From Bacillota bacterium (GTDB lineage Bacteria > Bacillota > Bacilli > Alicyclobacillales > SLC66), in NCBI GenBank assembly GCA_021846285.1, contig JAJZCB010000035.1:1-35109 (forward strand): a stretch of DNA of 35,109 bases, in the 5' to 3' direction. The position numbers and the translations under genes are program-made. The notes beneath the pieces were generated by a model. That model was given only the letters and a program-made list of their open reading frames with translations. It made no database searches and was not told the origin of the DNA. Positions 16,136 to 25,651 of this stretch are shown in pieces (the stretch's first letter is position 1; each line of letters begins with the position of its first letter).

Positions 16136-17185
16136 TTAAAGACGAATCACGGTCTTCGTGTAGCTTGCCCTGACGATTGCATCCAGCACCTCTTGATTGC
16201 GATAGCCATCTATCAAACCGGGAAGTCCATCTGGTGAACACCCTTCCAGCATCGCCAAGAAATCGGACCACTGCGAAACTTCACACCGCTTCGGCACTTC
16301 GAGTGTCGTCCTCGCAAGCTGACCCGGGTCTTCCTCACGGATCCAAACCAACTGATTCGGCTCCAGCGTGGAAGCATGAATCGTACCGTTATCGCCGTAG
16401 ATGGATACCTCGTGCTGATTGCCCGAGCCGACGGCGTTTCGCGTTGTTTGGAAGATGCCCATCACATCGCCCGTCATACGCGCTTGGAAGCTCGCGAAAT
16501 CGTCGACTTCGATTTTGACCATCTTCCCGGTCACCGGATCCAGGCGCTCGGGTATAATCGTGTGCAGTTGCGCCGACAGCTCTTGGAATTCGCCGAAGAG
16601 AAACCGGGCCATATCGATCATATGCGAGCCAAGATCTCCAAGCGTACCTGTTCCGGTAATATCCTTATTGAACCGCCACACGTAAGGGTGAGTGTATGGT
16701 GCTGCGCCCCATCCCTGCAAATACTGGAGCGAGAAGCTGCGCACCGCACCTATCTTGCCCTCCCGAACGAGTTCCTGCGCGTAACGGAAAGCCGGCGTGT
16801 AGCGGTAGCTGAAGCCGATCATGGCTGGCACTGGATGCTGTTTGTACAACTCTAGCAGCGGTATGGCCTCCTCGAAGACACGGGTGAATGGCTTCTCAGC
16901 CATAAACGGCTTGCGCGCCTGCAGGCACGCTCGGACGACGTCCGCATGGACGTCGTTTGGTGTTACCGAGACAACCGCATCGACGTCCGGATCTTCGATC
17001 AACTGAACGAAGTCGCCATATCGCTTGTCTGCGGTGATGCCAAGCTGGTCGCCGACTGTAGCCAGCGCATCTGCGTTCACATCGCTGACCGCAACAAACT
17101 CTACTTGGCCGCTCTCGGCAGCTTGCCGAATGTGTGCCTGGACCATCCCGCCCAAGCCGATCAGTCCGATTCTAAACTTGCCCAT
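16136..17185 (-). CDS. Gfo/Idh/MocA-family NAD(P)-dependent oxidoreductase
   Basis: A 349-aa sugar/inositol-type dehydrogenase. The N-terminal Rossmann domain shows GLIGLGGMVQAHI and the acidic strand end AVSDVN; the family EKP motif (with its catalytic Lys) is present in FMAEKPFTR; the C-terminal alpha/beta domain has GTGTLGDLGSHMIDM with the Asp/His pair. These enzymes oxidise or reduce a ring hydroxyl of sugars or cyclitols; the substrate here is unknown. AGAGGAGAG lies about 7 bases before the ATG. It is the last gene of the dextran locus, 134 bases after the secreted GH66 gene, and is bracketed by the 227-bp repeats. It may handle an oxidised or inositol-type glucose derivative. Confidence 0.92.
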   Translation of the reverse strand: MGKFRIGLIGLGGMVQAHIRQAAESGQVEFVAVSDVNADALATVGDQLGITADKRYGDFVQLIEDPDVDAVVSVTPNDVHADVVRACLQARKPFMAEKPFTRVFEEAIPLLELYKQHPVPAMIGFSYRYTPAFRYAQELVREGKIGAVRSFSLQYLQGWGAAPYTHPYVWRFNKDITGTGTLGDLGSHMIDMARFLFGEFQELSAQLHTIIPERLDPVTGKMVKIEVDDFASFQARMTGDVMGIFQTTRNAVGSGNQHEVSIYGDNGTIHASTLEPNQLVWIREEDPGQLARTTLEVPKRCEVSQWSDFLAMLEGCSPDGLPGLIDGYRNQEVLDAIVRASYTKTVIRL

Positions 17186-17319
17186 GTTCGTTCTCTCCTC
17201 TCAGACAATCCTTCAACCGAATCGGTTCCAGTCGAAATTTCCTATAGGGCCATCCCTTAGCATAGTAACTTACATCGGCACTTTTTCGACAGTATGCTTC
17301 GTCCGTAACAACAATGCCG

Positions 17320-19188
17320 TCACGACGTCTTCTTCACATAAATCATATCCCAGTACTGCAGGCTTGGAACCGTGAAGGAGATATATCTTTTCCCCCTGAA
17401 TACGGAGTATGTGTACTTCAATTTTGTGGCGGCTCCATTTTGAAAGTCTGGAGAGGCCGCATAGACATCCTTGACTTTCTCCTGTCCAACGTAATACTTT
17501 ACCTGAACGTTGTGAAATGTCGGAGGGGTCGGTGTACTGGCGGATGAATCTTGCCACAAATTCGTTGTCTGTCGATACAAGTTGATCAGTTGAATCACAT
17601 CATACCCACCTCCCGCTTTGGTGAATGCCCAAACTGTCTGTGGCGACCCATCCTGGCTGACCTTCAGTCCGTGGAGCGCCACACTGTTTTTCGTGTTCAC
17701 AAGCCCTCCGCGAAGCAGATTTTCGTAAGCCACCATAAAGTTATAGTAGGACAGCAATTTCGCTTTAAGAGCAGCGTCCATGATCAGGTTGTGATTCGGG
17801 AAATACGGCGCGTTCAACATCTGTAGATTGTCGCCGAGTTCAATATGGTCTCCGCCGCTGGCAAAAATGGTCGCATCGGCAAGAAGAACACCTGCGTTGT
17901 TAAAATAACCCGGATTCTGTCCAGAAAAGGAGTTTGCGTACGTGCTGTCCAGATAGGCAGCCAGAATCGCAGACTTTTTCCCTTTGCTCAAAGCGTTGAT
18001 TGAGTCGATGGTCGTCTTTAAATCGTTGAATGTCGCCTGTCCTGAATTCGGCCAACATTCCACATAGGCCACCGATTCGTTGGAATGAGCGGCGACAGAC
18101 TGCAAACCGTACTCCCCTACGTCATTAAAGATGATCTCTTTGTGCAAAGATCGGACTGCGTCATTCAGAAACGGGGCGAACGTGGCTTGCAAGTGAACTT
18201 GTTGGCCCTTGGCGTCAAAAACGGTTCCTTGATTGCCCAGTTGGTCCACCTGCCAGCCATCAAACGGATAGGCCTTAAACACGTTGGCTTCCTGATGGAG
18301 AATGTACTGTCTCCATCCCGAATTACCGGGGTTGAACACGTCAATGGCGCTTGTACTCCAACCACCGGGCATGGATACACTGACCTGAAGGGCACCTCCG
18401 TTGTCATAGTAGAGGCCCCAGGCAGGCTTCACGCCGCTGCCGTCCGTCTGGTATCCTGCCCAGCCGCCGTACATCAGATTGTAATTGAATGAAGCCATGC
18501 CCAATTGATGTCCCGCTTGAATCATGTTGAGAATGGTCTGTCGATAGTTGGTGCGCCCGGCAATATCATGCCAGGACGCAGCCGGATGCGCCACAGTTCC
18601 CGCCAGCGGAACGTTGTGTTTCCACTGCCAGTCGTAGAATTGCAACCCGTCGATATGATAATTTTTCAGTTGAGCCAGTTCATGTTGCACCGCTGTTCTC
18701 GACATTTGGGGGTACTCGGATACAAACCCGTAGCGCGGAAACTTTACCCAACTCGATGAAACGTCAATCGCCGTGGCAACCCTTGCGAGGATGGTTCCTG
18801 CTTGCGACCGAATGGATCCTCCTACGAAATATCCCTGATAGTCTTTCGTGGGAGGAGTCCACGTCAACACATAGATACGCGAACTCTTGCCCGGCACGGA
18901 AATGCGTTGGGGAGAAAGGGATCCTGTCGGCTCGGCCAAATGATTCACGGAAATATAGAGGTTGCCCGACAAGGTCCCATCATTCGGATTGGTTACTGAC
19001 ACCTGGAATTTGACGGGTTCTCCAGGATTATAGCGGGCTTTGTTCGTCGTCATGCTTGCTTGCAAAGTAAGCATAGCGGCCTTTTGAACAGTTGAAAAAC
19101 CCAGCGTCGTGATCAGGAGCATTCCGCCGCCCATGATGGTCAACCCCTTGCGCACCCAACCGTTTCTCATTTTATATCTCCCCCGCAT
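17320..19188 (-). CDS. Secreted GH66 dextranase or cyclodextran glucanotransferase-like enzyme
   Basis: A 622-aa GH66 protein. A basic start followed by a hydrophobic segment (about residues 14-38) is a signal peptide; an Ig-like beta domain (about 40-145) precedes the barrel. Likely nucleophile and acid are D310 in YPFDGWQVDQLG and E377 in AYVECWP, 67 residues apart as in characterised GH66 enzymes. The C-terminal part is a beta domain ending at SLQYWDMIYV. GH66 members cut alpha-1,6 glucan internally or make cyclic isomalto-oligosaccharides; the CBM35 insert common in the cyclising enzymes is not evident, which favours dextranase. No cell-wall anchor was seen, so it is probably released. 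It follows the GH13 gene closely, and its own 3' end is duplicated at 15833-16059. Confidence 0.88.
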   Translation of the reverse strand: MRGRYKMRNGWVRKGLTIMGGGMLLITTLGFSTVQKAAMLTLQASMTTNKARYNPGEPVKFQVSVTNPNDGTLSGNLYISVNHLAEPTGSLSPQRISVPGKSSRIYVLTWTPPTKDYQGYFVGGSIRSQAGTILARVATAIDVSSSWVKFPRYGFVSEYPQMSRTAVQHELAQLKNYHIDGLQFYDWQWKHNVPLAGTVAHPAASWHDIAGRTNYRQTILNMIQAGHQLGMASFNYNLMYGGWAGYQTDGSGVKPAWGLYYDNGGALQVSVSMPGGWSTSAIDVFNPGNSGWRQYILHQEANVFKAYPFDGWQVDQLGNQGTVFDAKGQQVHLQATFAPFLNDAVRSLHKEIIFNDVGEYGLQSVAAHSNESVAYVECWPNSGQATFNDLKTTIDSINALSKGKKSAILAAYLDSTYANSFSGQNPGYFNNAGVLLADATIFASGGDHIELGDNLQMLNAPYFPNHNLIMDAALKAKLLSYYNFMVAYENLLRGGLVNTKNSVALHGLKVSQDGSPQTVWAFTKAGGGYDVIQLINLYRQTTNLWQDSSASTPTPPTFHNVQVKYYVGQEKVKDVYAASPDFQNGAATKLKYTYSVFRGKRYISFTVPSLQYWDMIYVKKTS

Positions 19189-19203
19189 CGGTCTGCTGTG
19201 TTA

Positions 19204-20919
19204 TCACGCCAAATACACCCTCGCCTCATAGGGACGCATATCAATCGCCCTGCCCGTCGCGTCCGTCCTGTCGGCTGAGCTGTCATCGCAGCCGTAGTTG
19301 CACAGAATCAGTTTGAAATCTTCTGGCGCCATGTCCAGAGGCCAACAGAACGTCTGTGTTTCGGGCGTAAAATTCAACACGGTCATCAATTGTGAATGCC
19401 CCATCCGCCGTCTAAAAACATACATCTCCTCCTGGTCGGGACTCAGCAATGTATAATCTCCGTAGATCAGGACGGGGGTCTTCCGCCGAAGTTCGATCAA
19501 TCTTCGATAATAATGCAAGACGGATTCCGGATCGTCCATCTGTCGCGTAACGTTGATTTCACGGTAGTTGGGATTGACCTCAAGCCACGGCTTCCCCGCC
19601 GAGAATCCAGCCTGGGGGTCATCGCTCCATTGCATCGGGGTTCGGGCGTTATCACGGCCTTTGCTGTAAATGGCCTCCATGACAGCGGTGATGGGTCGGT
19701 CACCCTTGTCCATCTGTTCCGCATACCAATTCAGGGTTTCAATGTCCCGATAGTGTTCAATATCGGGAAACCGCACATTGGTCATGCCGATCTCTTCGCC
19801 CTGATAGATGAATGGCGTTCCCTGCAAAGTATGCAGCAGGGTAGCCAACATCTTGGCGGACTGTACGCGATAGGCTCCGTCATCGCCGAATCGGGACACA
19901 AGGCGAGGTTGGTCGTGATTGTTCAAGTACAGGCTGTTCCACCCGCGACCGTGCAACTGCGTTTGCCAGCGGCTGATGATGCGCTTAAACTCGCTCAGTG
20001 TCCACGGTTGAATGTTCCACTTGCCGCCAGGCCCAGAATCGATGCCCATCAGTTCGAATTGAAACACCATGTTCAGTTCCTCACGATCAAACCCGACGTA
20101 CTTGAGGGCCTCTTTCGGTGTGACGGACAGGGTCTCGCCCACGGTCACGATATCGTAGCGGGACAACACCTCCGCGTTCATCTCCTGCAAGTATGCATGC
20201 ACATGAGGACCGTTCAGAAACAAAGAACCGCCCCACTCCAGGTCGCCCTCCCCAGGCGCGCTCGGCAGGCCGGGAACCTTGGAGATGGCGTTGATGACGT
20301 CCATGCGAAACCCGTCCACCCCCTTGTCGAGCCACCATCTCATCATGTCGTAGATCTCCGCCCGAAGACTTGGATTATCCCAGTTGAGATCGGGTTGTTT
20401 GGCGGAAAACAGATGCAGGTAATACTCATCGGTCGTCCGGTCCAGTTCCCAAACCGAGCCGCCGAAAAAGGAGGCCCAATTGTTTGGCCGGCCGCCGTTC
20501 TTGTTCGATCGCCAAATGTAATAATCCCGAAAGGGATTGTCTTTACTGTCTCGCGCCTGCTGAAACCATGGATGTTCGTCCGAGGTATGGTTCACCACAA
20601 GATCCATCACCAGTTTCATGCCGCGACTATGCAGACCCTCCAGCAACGCGTCAAAGTCTTTCATGGCGCCAAAGTCCTCCATGATGCCGCGATAGTCGCT
20701 GATATCGTACCCGTTGTCATCGTTGGGGGACCGATACACCGGACTTAGCCAGATGATGTCAATTCCCAGCCACTTCAGATAGTCAAGCTTCGCGATAATT
20801 CCCTGCAAATCACCGATGCCGTCGCCGTTGCTATCCATGAAGCTGCGCGGGTAGATCTGATACACCACCGCTTCCTTCCACCATGAGCTTTGAACATCCC
20901 CGCCCCGCCCGTCTGGCAC
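19204..20919 (-). CDS. GH13 oligo-1,6-glucosidase / alpha-glucosidase
   Basis: A 571-aa GH13 enzyme of the oligo-1,6-glucosidase/glucan-1,6-glucosidase branch, cytoplasmic. It begins WWKEAVVYQIYPRSF, typical of this subfamily, with DSNGDGIGDLQGI, LVVNHTSDEHPWF, nucleophile Asp in GFRMDVIN, acid Glu in VGETLSVTP and the stabilising Asp in LNNHDQPRLVSRFGDD. The Val after the nucleophile Asp (MDVI) is the usual marker of alpha-1,6 preference. GTG 20919 is chosen: the upstream gene ends TAA-GGGGGAA, so its stop overlaps the ribosome site, which gives coupling; a longer start at 20994 would overlap the GH66 gene. It would release glucose from imported isomalto-oligosaccharides. Confidence 0.93.
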   Translation of the reverse strand: MPDGRGGDVQSSWWKEAVVYQIYPRSFMDSNGDGIGDLQGIIAKLDYLKWLGIDIIWLSPVYRSPNDDNGYDISDYRGIMEDFGAMKDFDALLEGLHSRGMKLVMDLVVNHTSDEHPWFQQARDSKDNPFRDYYIWRSNKNGGRPNNWASFFGGSVWELDRTTDEYYLHLFSAKQPDLNWDNPSLRAEIYDMMRWWLDKGVDGFRMDVINAISKVPGLPSAPGEGDLEWGGSLFLNGPHVHAYLQEMNAEVLSRYDIVTVGETLSVTPKEALKYVGFDREELNMVFQFELMGIDSGPGGKWNIQPWTLSEFKRIISRWQTQLHGRGWNSLYLNNHDQPRLVSRFGDDGAYRVQSAKMLATLLHTLQGTPFIYQGEEIGMTNVRFPDIEHYRDIETLNWYAEQMDKGDRPITAVMEAIYSKGRDNARTPMQWSDDPQAGFSAGKPWLEVNPNYREINVTRQMDDPESVLHYYRRLIELRRKTPVLIYGDYTLLSPDQEEMYVFRRRMGHSQLMTVLNFTPETQTFCWPLDMAPEDFKLILCNYGCDDSSADRTDATGRAIDMRPYEARVYLA

Positions 20920-20932
20920 TGCGAATTCCCCC

Positions 20933-22621
20933 TTATTGTTTGGCGCTTTCTGAATCTGTGTTGTAGGGGACAAATACCGTGGCCCACACGTCAAACGACG
21001 GCACCGTCAGAGTAAGTGCCTTCCCGCGAACATGCGATTTCCAGTCTGCGTCTGTGCGGTTCCACCCCGGCGCTTCGGCGCGCTGCACAAAAACGCCATC
21101 CACCGGATGATTCCACTCAATCGATACATCCAGCGGAGGCGCTGGTCGAAACGGTTCCTCGTGCACCGAGTTCCATTCCTCGTGATCCACCCACAACAGG
21201 TTTATGAAATGCAGGACCAACCCCCGCTTTGTCAGTGTCACGCGCACCCACACCGTTCCCATGTCCGGTTCCACGGATATCGGGGCGCCTTGTATGAGAA
21301 TCTCCTCGTTGATCCCGCCGACAAAACTCCAGGACACATCGACCGCATCCGGCGCGGACAGCAGGTCCGCATCCGCTGTGACGATGTCGTACATCGCGCG
21401 CAGGGGATCGTACAGTTCGGGAACCATGGTGTTGTAGTCGGGGTAGTAGGCCTCCGCCAGCATCCCTCCCGCTTCGCCCAGCACCAGATGGAAGCCGCCG
21501 CTGGCAAAAATCACGGCTGTCACGAGCAGGGCGCTCCTGGCGATCGCATCGGGTCGCGTCTCGCGCTTTGCGCCAAAGGATTTCAGGTACGCCGCCAGGA
21601 TGACCTGCTTCGTTCCCGCCGCCTCCCCCCGGACCCTCTCGATGAGCGCAGACAGATGGCGGTAGCGCACCATCGGCGGCCAAACCTCCACATACACGGC
21701 GTCCTGGGCGGAAGCGCTCACCGCATGGATCGGATAGCTTGACACAGCGTTGAAAATCAGACCGGTCTGGCCACCCAGTGTCTTCCGGCACGCGTCTATA
21801 AAAGAGAGATAGGCGTCATCCATCCACATCGTTGTTCCGTTTCGTCTTTGCGCCGACTTCGGAAATCCATACTGATCCAGGTGCAACCCGTCAAACCCGA
21901 ACTGCACCACTCGTCCAAATTCCGCCAGGATATGCTCCCGCCACAGCGAACCCTCCGAGATGTCCATGAGAAAGAAGCGATCAATCAGCGAGTACTGGAC
22001 CCCCTGATTATCATAGATCCCCTGTTCGGGGTGCGCCTGCGCATAGTCTGCCAAAGACGCGTACACCGCCGCATACGCGATTGATGCGGACTGGATCTCA
22101 CGAAGGGCTTGCATACGCGAAGTGATGCCCTCGGTATAGAGTTTTCGGCCCATGGGATCCACAAACTCCGACGTTCTCGGAACGAGCGCGTCGTGACGCT
22201 CCATCCAGTCATAGAACTGCGTGACGTTCAGGTGAAAGTGGCGAAAGAACACCTGCATGTCCTCCTGCGTGTCGGACGGCGCAAAGTTGCAAAGAAAGCT
22301 GTAACGGGGAGCATTGCGCCAATGCGCTCTGACGTCAAACGCGGTGCGGGCCGTCCACGTTGCTCCCTCCCCTTGTAAATCGCAGGCCACGTGGTACCCT
22401 CCCTCCGAAAAGACGCCAAGGTCAACGATCCCTTGTTGGCGCCGCAGTTCCGGCAGTGAGAGACGAACGGCGTGCACGAGAGCATGGTGGTGAAACACCG
22501 TCACCGCCACAGCATCGTCATCGCCACAGTCCGGCGCAATGGTCACAAACACCTGAACCGATTGCTCGGGTCGATATTGCGTGTACACGGGAAACACGTC
22601 AAACGGTTTTGAAGTCTTCAA
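20933..22621 (-). CDS. Cytoplasmic GH66-family protein
   Basis: A 562-aa second GH66 protein without signal peptide. Likely nucleophile and acid are D244 in GFDGLHLDQYG and E312 in VYVEVWPP, 68 residues apart. It shares with the secreted enzyme the VTQFYDWMERHD segment, the ILAAYLKSF strand and the IFASGGFHLVLGE loop, so the two are paralogues of clearly different sequence. The TTG start at 22621 has GGTGAGG just before it, and this region includes the stop of the upstream permease gene, so translation is coupled. Inside the cell it would shorten imported isomalto-oligosaccharides or open cyclic ones before the GH13 enzyme acts. A non-hydrolytic role cannot be excluded. Confidence 0.85.
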   Translation of the reverse strand: MKTSKPFDVFPVYTQYRPEQSVQVFVTIAPDCGDDDAVAVTVFHHHALVHAVRLSLPELRRQQGIVDLGVFSEGGYHVACDLQGEGATWTARTAFDVRAHWRNAPRYSFLCNFAPSDTQEDMQVFFRHFHLNVTQFYDWMERHDALVPRTSEFVDPMGRKLYTEGITSRMQALREIQSASIAYAAVYASLADYAQAHPEQGIYDNQGVQYSLIDRFFLMDISEGSLWREHILAEFGRVVQFGFDGLHLDQYGFPKSAQRRNGTTMWMDDAYLSFIDACRKTLGGQTGLIFNAVSSYPIHAVSASAQDAVYVEVWPPMVRYRHLSALIERVRGEAAGTKQVILAAYLKSFGAKRETRPDAIARSALLVTAVIFASGGFHLVLGEAGGMLAEAYYPDYNTMVPELYDPLRAMYDIVTADADLLSAPDAVDVSWSFVGGINEEILIQGAPISVEPDMGTVWVRVTLTKRGLVLHFINLLWVDHEEWNSVHEEPFRPAPPLDVSIEWNHPVDGVFVQRAEAPGWNRTDADWKSHVRGKALTLTVPSFDVWATVFVPYNTDSESAKQ

Positions 22622-22628
22622 CCTGTCC

Positions 22629-23459
22629 TCACCCTTTCACGGCGCCGGCCATAATTCCTTTCACGATGTAACGCTGGAAGATCACGAACATGATGACGAT
22701 AGGCGCTGTCTGGATGAGAGCGGCCGCGAAAAACTCACCCCACTGCGTACTGTGCTGGCCCTGAAAAAACATCAGGGCAACGGGCAGGGTGAATTTGTTG
22801 GGATTTAGCAAGAAGGTCAGGGCCATCGTGAATTCATCCCAACCGCCCATGAAGTTGAACAAAACGGCTGTCACGAGCGACGGCGTCGCCATGGGCATCG
22901 CGACGCGCGCGAACAGCGTCCATTTGCTCCCACCGTCCATGAGCACGGCATCTTCCAGTTCCAGCGGGATGTCATCGAAGAAGCCCTTCATCAGAAACGT
23001 CGTGAACGGGATCATGCCGGATGTGTAAATCAGGATCAACCCGTACAGGTGGTTGAGCAGCCCCAACGATTCCATCAATTTGAATTGAGGCAGGAGAAAC
23101 GTCATGCCAGGGATCATCATGGATACCAAGAAGGCACGGAAGATGGCATTGCGCCCAAAGAAGCGGTAGCGCGACACGACAAACGCCGCAGCGCACGAGA
23201 TCAGGGTGCCAAGGACCGTCGAGGTGACCGACACATACAGACTGCGCAGGAAGTACCCGGCAAAGTTGTTCGTCTGCCAAGCCCCGACGTAGTTGCCAAA
23301 CGACGCATGATGCGGAAACAGTACGGGCGGGTATTGAAGCGACAGCTGATTGGGTTCCAGAGACACAACGGCCATATACCAAAACGGAAAAACCATGATA
23401 ATGGCGAACGTCAATAGAATCAGAAAGCGGACGATGGTCGCCTTAGAGTTGCCCTGCAT
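22629..23459 (-). CDS. Carbohydrate ABC transporter permease (MalG-like)
   Basis: A 276-aa inner membrane permease with about six helices and the EAA-loop variant LEDAVLMDGGSKWTLFARVAMP, which contacts the ATPase. It belongs to the MalG/CUT1 sugar transporter group. GGGAGG in the end of the preceding gene serves as its ribosome site; the two permease genes are separated by three bases. No ATPase gene is in the locus, so it likely uses a shared MsmX/MsmK-type ATPase encoded elsewhere (inference). Confidence 0.92.
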   Translation of the reverse strand: MQGNSKATIVRFLILLTFAIIMVFPFWYMAVVSLEPNQLSLQYPPVLFPHHASFGNYVGAWQTNNFAGYFLRSLYVSVTSTVLGTLISCAAAFVVSRYRFFGRNAIFRAFLVSMMIPGMTFLLPQFKLMESLGLLNHLYGLILIYTSGMIPFTTFLMKGFFDDIPLELEDAVLMDGGSKWTLFARVAMPMATPSLVTAVLFNFMGGWDEFTMALTFLLNPNKFTLPVALMFFQGQHSTQWGEFFAAALIQTAPIVIMFVIFQRYIVKGIMAGAVKG

Positions 23460-23462
23460 ACG

Positions 23463-24401
23463 TTAGTCCTCCCTCACGTTCAGACTGCGTGGACGGAAGA
23501 TCCAAAACTGAACCATGGTGAACAGGACAATGAGCACCGCAATCAGCCAGGACAGGGCGCTCGCATAGCCGAACTGCAGATTGGTGAAAGCCTGCTGATA
23601 CATCCATACCAGGGGCACCTGTGTCTGGTCAGCCGGTCCGCCCGCCGTCAGAATGTAGATCTGGGTGAACACCTGAAAGGCGCCCATGACCAGAAGGACT
23701 GTGACAAAGAACATGGAAGCGCGAATACTCGGCAGGGTGATTGACCAGAACGAATGCCATTTCCCTGCGCCGTCGATTGCCGCAGCCTCGTACAGTTCAA
23801 CCGGCACCCCCTGCAGAGCGGCCAGAAAAATCATCATGGCCCAGCCGATGCCCTTCCACGATCCAAGAATCGCCGCGACCACGATCGCCTTGTTGGGGTC
23901 GGCTAGCCAGGCAATCGGCGACTGGATGACGTTTAGCGACATCAGGAGCCAGTTGATCAGGCCGTAGTCGGTGTTGAAGAGGTACTGAAATATGTACGTA
24001 ACGACGACCCACGAGGTGATGACTGGCAAATAGTAGATCAGGCGCAACGTCGTCCGACCCGGCATAGGGCGGTCGAGTCCGATGGCCACAAGAAGACCCA
24101 GTCCGAGTTGGAGAGGCACGGACACCACCATGTACAAAATGGCATTGAGAAAAGCGGTAAGGACGATGGGGTCGTTCAGAACCTGACTGTAGTTTTGCAC
24201 CCCCACGAACTGCGCAGGGCCCATAATGGGCCAGTTAGTAAAACTCATGACAAAGGAATACAGGATGGGATACGTGGTAAAGACCAGAAAAAAAGCGAGC
24301 CCAGGAAGCAAAAACAGATAGATGGCGGCATGATGCCGCAGACCTCTATACAAGCGCTGTTTTCTTCGACGCAACGACAGGCCGCTGTACAGCATGGCCA
24401 T
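23463..24401 (-). CDS. Carbohydrate ABC transporter permease (MalF-like)
   Basis: A 312-aa permease with six main helices and the EAA loop ELYEAAAIDGAGKWHSFW, then SITLPSI. The first helix carries the LPGLAFFLVFTTYPI signature of CUT1 MalF-like proteins. GGAGGTGG lies just upstream of the ATG. It partners the MalG-like protein and the binding protein encoded upstream to import oligosaccharides, presumably isomalto-oligosaccharides. Confidence 0.92.
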   Translation of the reverse strand: MAMLYSGLSLRRRKQRLYRGLRHHAAIYLFLLPGLAFFLVFTTYPILYSFVMSFTNWPIMGPAQFVGVQNYSQVLNDPIVLTAFLNAILYMVVSVPLQLGLGLLVAIGLDRPMPGRTTLRLIYYLPVITSWVVVTYIFQYLFNTDYGLINWLLMSLNVIQSPIAWLADPNKAIVVAAILGSWKGIGWAMMIFLAALQGVPVELYEAAAIDGAGKWHSFWSITLPSIRASMFFVTVLLVMGAFQVFTQIYILTAGGPADQTQVPLVWMYQQAFTNLQFGYASALSWLIAVLIVLFTMVQFWIFRPRSLNVRED

Positions 24402-24426
24402 GTCTCCACCTCCATCAAAGAGAGTA

Positions 24427-25641
24427 TCAATACGCGGCCAGGGGAACTTCGAAGAATCGCTCGATAATCAGCATGGCTGCGCCCTGCAGCCACACGTCCT
24501 CACTGCCGTCGTCCGCCACGATCTCCACCTGATCGGCCAGATGGGGGAACACGGACTTGGCCACCACGTCCCGGACCGCCTCCAGAAAAAACTTGGCCGC
24601 GACGGCCCCCTCCCCGCCGATGACGATCTTGTCTGGATTGAACAAGTTGATCAGGTCGGTCACCCCGCAGCCGAGGTTCTCGCCGAGTTCCCGATAGAGC
24701 GACCGCGCCGCTTCATCTCCGACTTGCGCCGCGTAATACAGGGTGGTTGGCGATAGCTTTTGTTCGTCAACCATGGTCTCGAGCAGGGTCGATCCCCCCG
24801 TCGCCGCGATCTCGCGGGCCCTTGCCATCAGAAACTGGTCGGAGGCCAGCACCTCCAGACAACCGCGACGTCCGCATGTGCATAGAGGACCGTGCCTGTC
24901 GATCGTCATATGGCCGAATTCTCCGGCGCCGCCGCAACTGCCGCGATACAGTCGCCTGTTCAAAATGATGCCAGCCCCCACGCCCGGTCCTGTCGTGATA
25001 CAGACCATGTTGCGTGTGGCGGCGGCCGATTCCTGGAGCAAAATCCCGTACGCAAACGCATTCACGTCATTTTCCACGATCACATCCAGCTTGAGAAGCT
25101 CCTCAAGGGCGGCTCGAATGGGTGCATCGCTCCAACCGAGGATGGGACTGTAGCGGCAGGCGCCCGTCTGCGGATCGATGAGTCCGGACGCGCTGATCCC
25201 GAGGCCGAGAATTGACCGCTTGGTCAACCGATGGGCTTTTCTCAGCGCTTCGACACGCGCCGCAATCAGCCCAACCACCACAGCGGGGGCATCTTCTTTC
25301 TGAAACGACAGTTCAACCATCTCCACTTGTCGCGCGCACAGATCAAACAGGGAGATCCAGGCCTGCTGGGCGCCGATCTTCACACCGAAGGCGTAGCGAG
25401 CGGATTCATTGATCTTTAACAGACCCGGCCTCCGGCCCCCGCTCGAATCGCCTTCGCCCACTTCGCGAACGAGTTTGTTGTCCAGCAGTTCCGTCACGAT
25501 GTTGCCGATGGTGGACAGTCCCAGACCGGTCTGCTCCGCCAGTTGCGGCCGCGATATCGGTTCCTGCGCACGAATGCGTTGCAGCACTTGCATGTTGTTG
25601 ATCTCTCGCATCAATTTGCGGTCTGCTTTGGCAATTCCCAT
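24427..25641 (-). CDS. ROK-family transcriptional regulator
   Basis: A 404-aa NagC/XylR-type regulator. An N-terminal winged helix (PISRPQLAEQTGLGLSTIGNIVTELL) is followed by a ROK sugar-kinase-like fold with the SASGLIDPQ glycine loop, VENDVNAFAYG, TGPGVGAGI, GGAGEFGHMTI and the zinc motif CTCGRRGCLE. It probably represses or adjusts the dextran locus in response to glucose or an isomalto-sugar. Its placement between the binding protein and permease genes is unusual in order but keeps it within the operon, so it may autoregulate. A hairpin in the 81-base spacer abuts its weak ribosome site (GAGCGAGGG). Confidence 0.92.
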   Translation of the reverse strand: MGIAKADRKLMREINNMQVLQRIRAQEPISRPQLAEQTGLGLSTIGNIVTELLDNKLVREVGEGDSSGGRRPGLLKINESARYAFGVKIGAQQAWISLFDLCARQVEMVELSFQKEDAPAVVVGLIAARVEALRKAHRLTKRSILGLGISASGLIDPQTGACRYSPILGWSDAPIRAALEELLKLDVIVENDVNAFAYGILLQESAAATRNMVCITTGPGVGAGIILNRRLYRGSCGGAGEFGHMTIDRHGPLCTCGRRGCLEVLASDQFLMARAREIAATGGSTLLETMVDEQKLSPTTLYYAAQVGDEAARSLYRELGENLGCGVTDLINLFNPDKIVIGGEGAVAAKFFLEAVRDVVAKSVFPHLADQVEIVADDGSEDVWLQGAAMLIIERFFEVPLAAY

Positions 25642-25651
25642 GAGTATCCCT

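Larger units (their letters stand above)
15833..17510. repeat. 227-bp direct repeats flanking the Gfo/Idh/MocA gene
   Basis: Copies at 15833-16059 and 17284-17510 are in direct orientation, offset by 1451 bases. The interval holds the whole oxidoreductase gene. Homologous recombination between the copies would delete or amplify that gene as a 1451-base unit. Confidence 0.85.

Noticed and set aside
16376-16855. Plus-strand 159-codon frame
   Set aside because: Antisense to the Gfo/Idh/MocA gene with no own evidence.
19396-20748. Long plus-strand open frame (450 codons) opposite the GH13 gene
   Set aside because: It is antisense to a well-supported GH13 enzyme, is rich in His/Arg/Val with no domain pattern, and has no good ribosome site.
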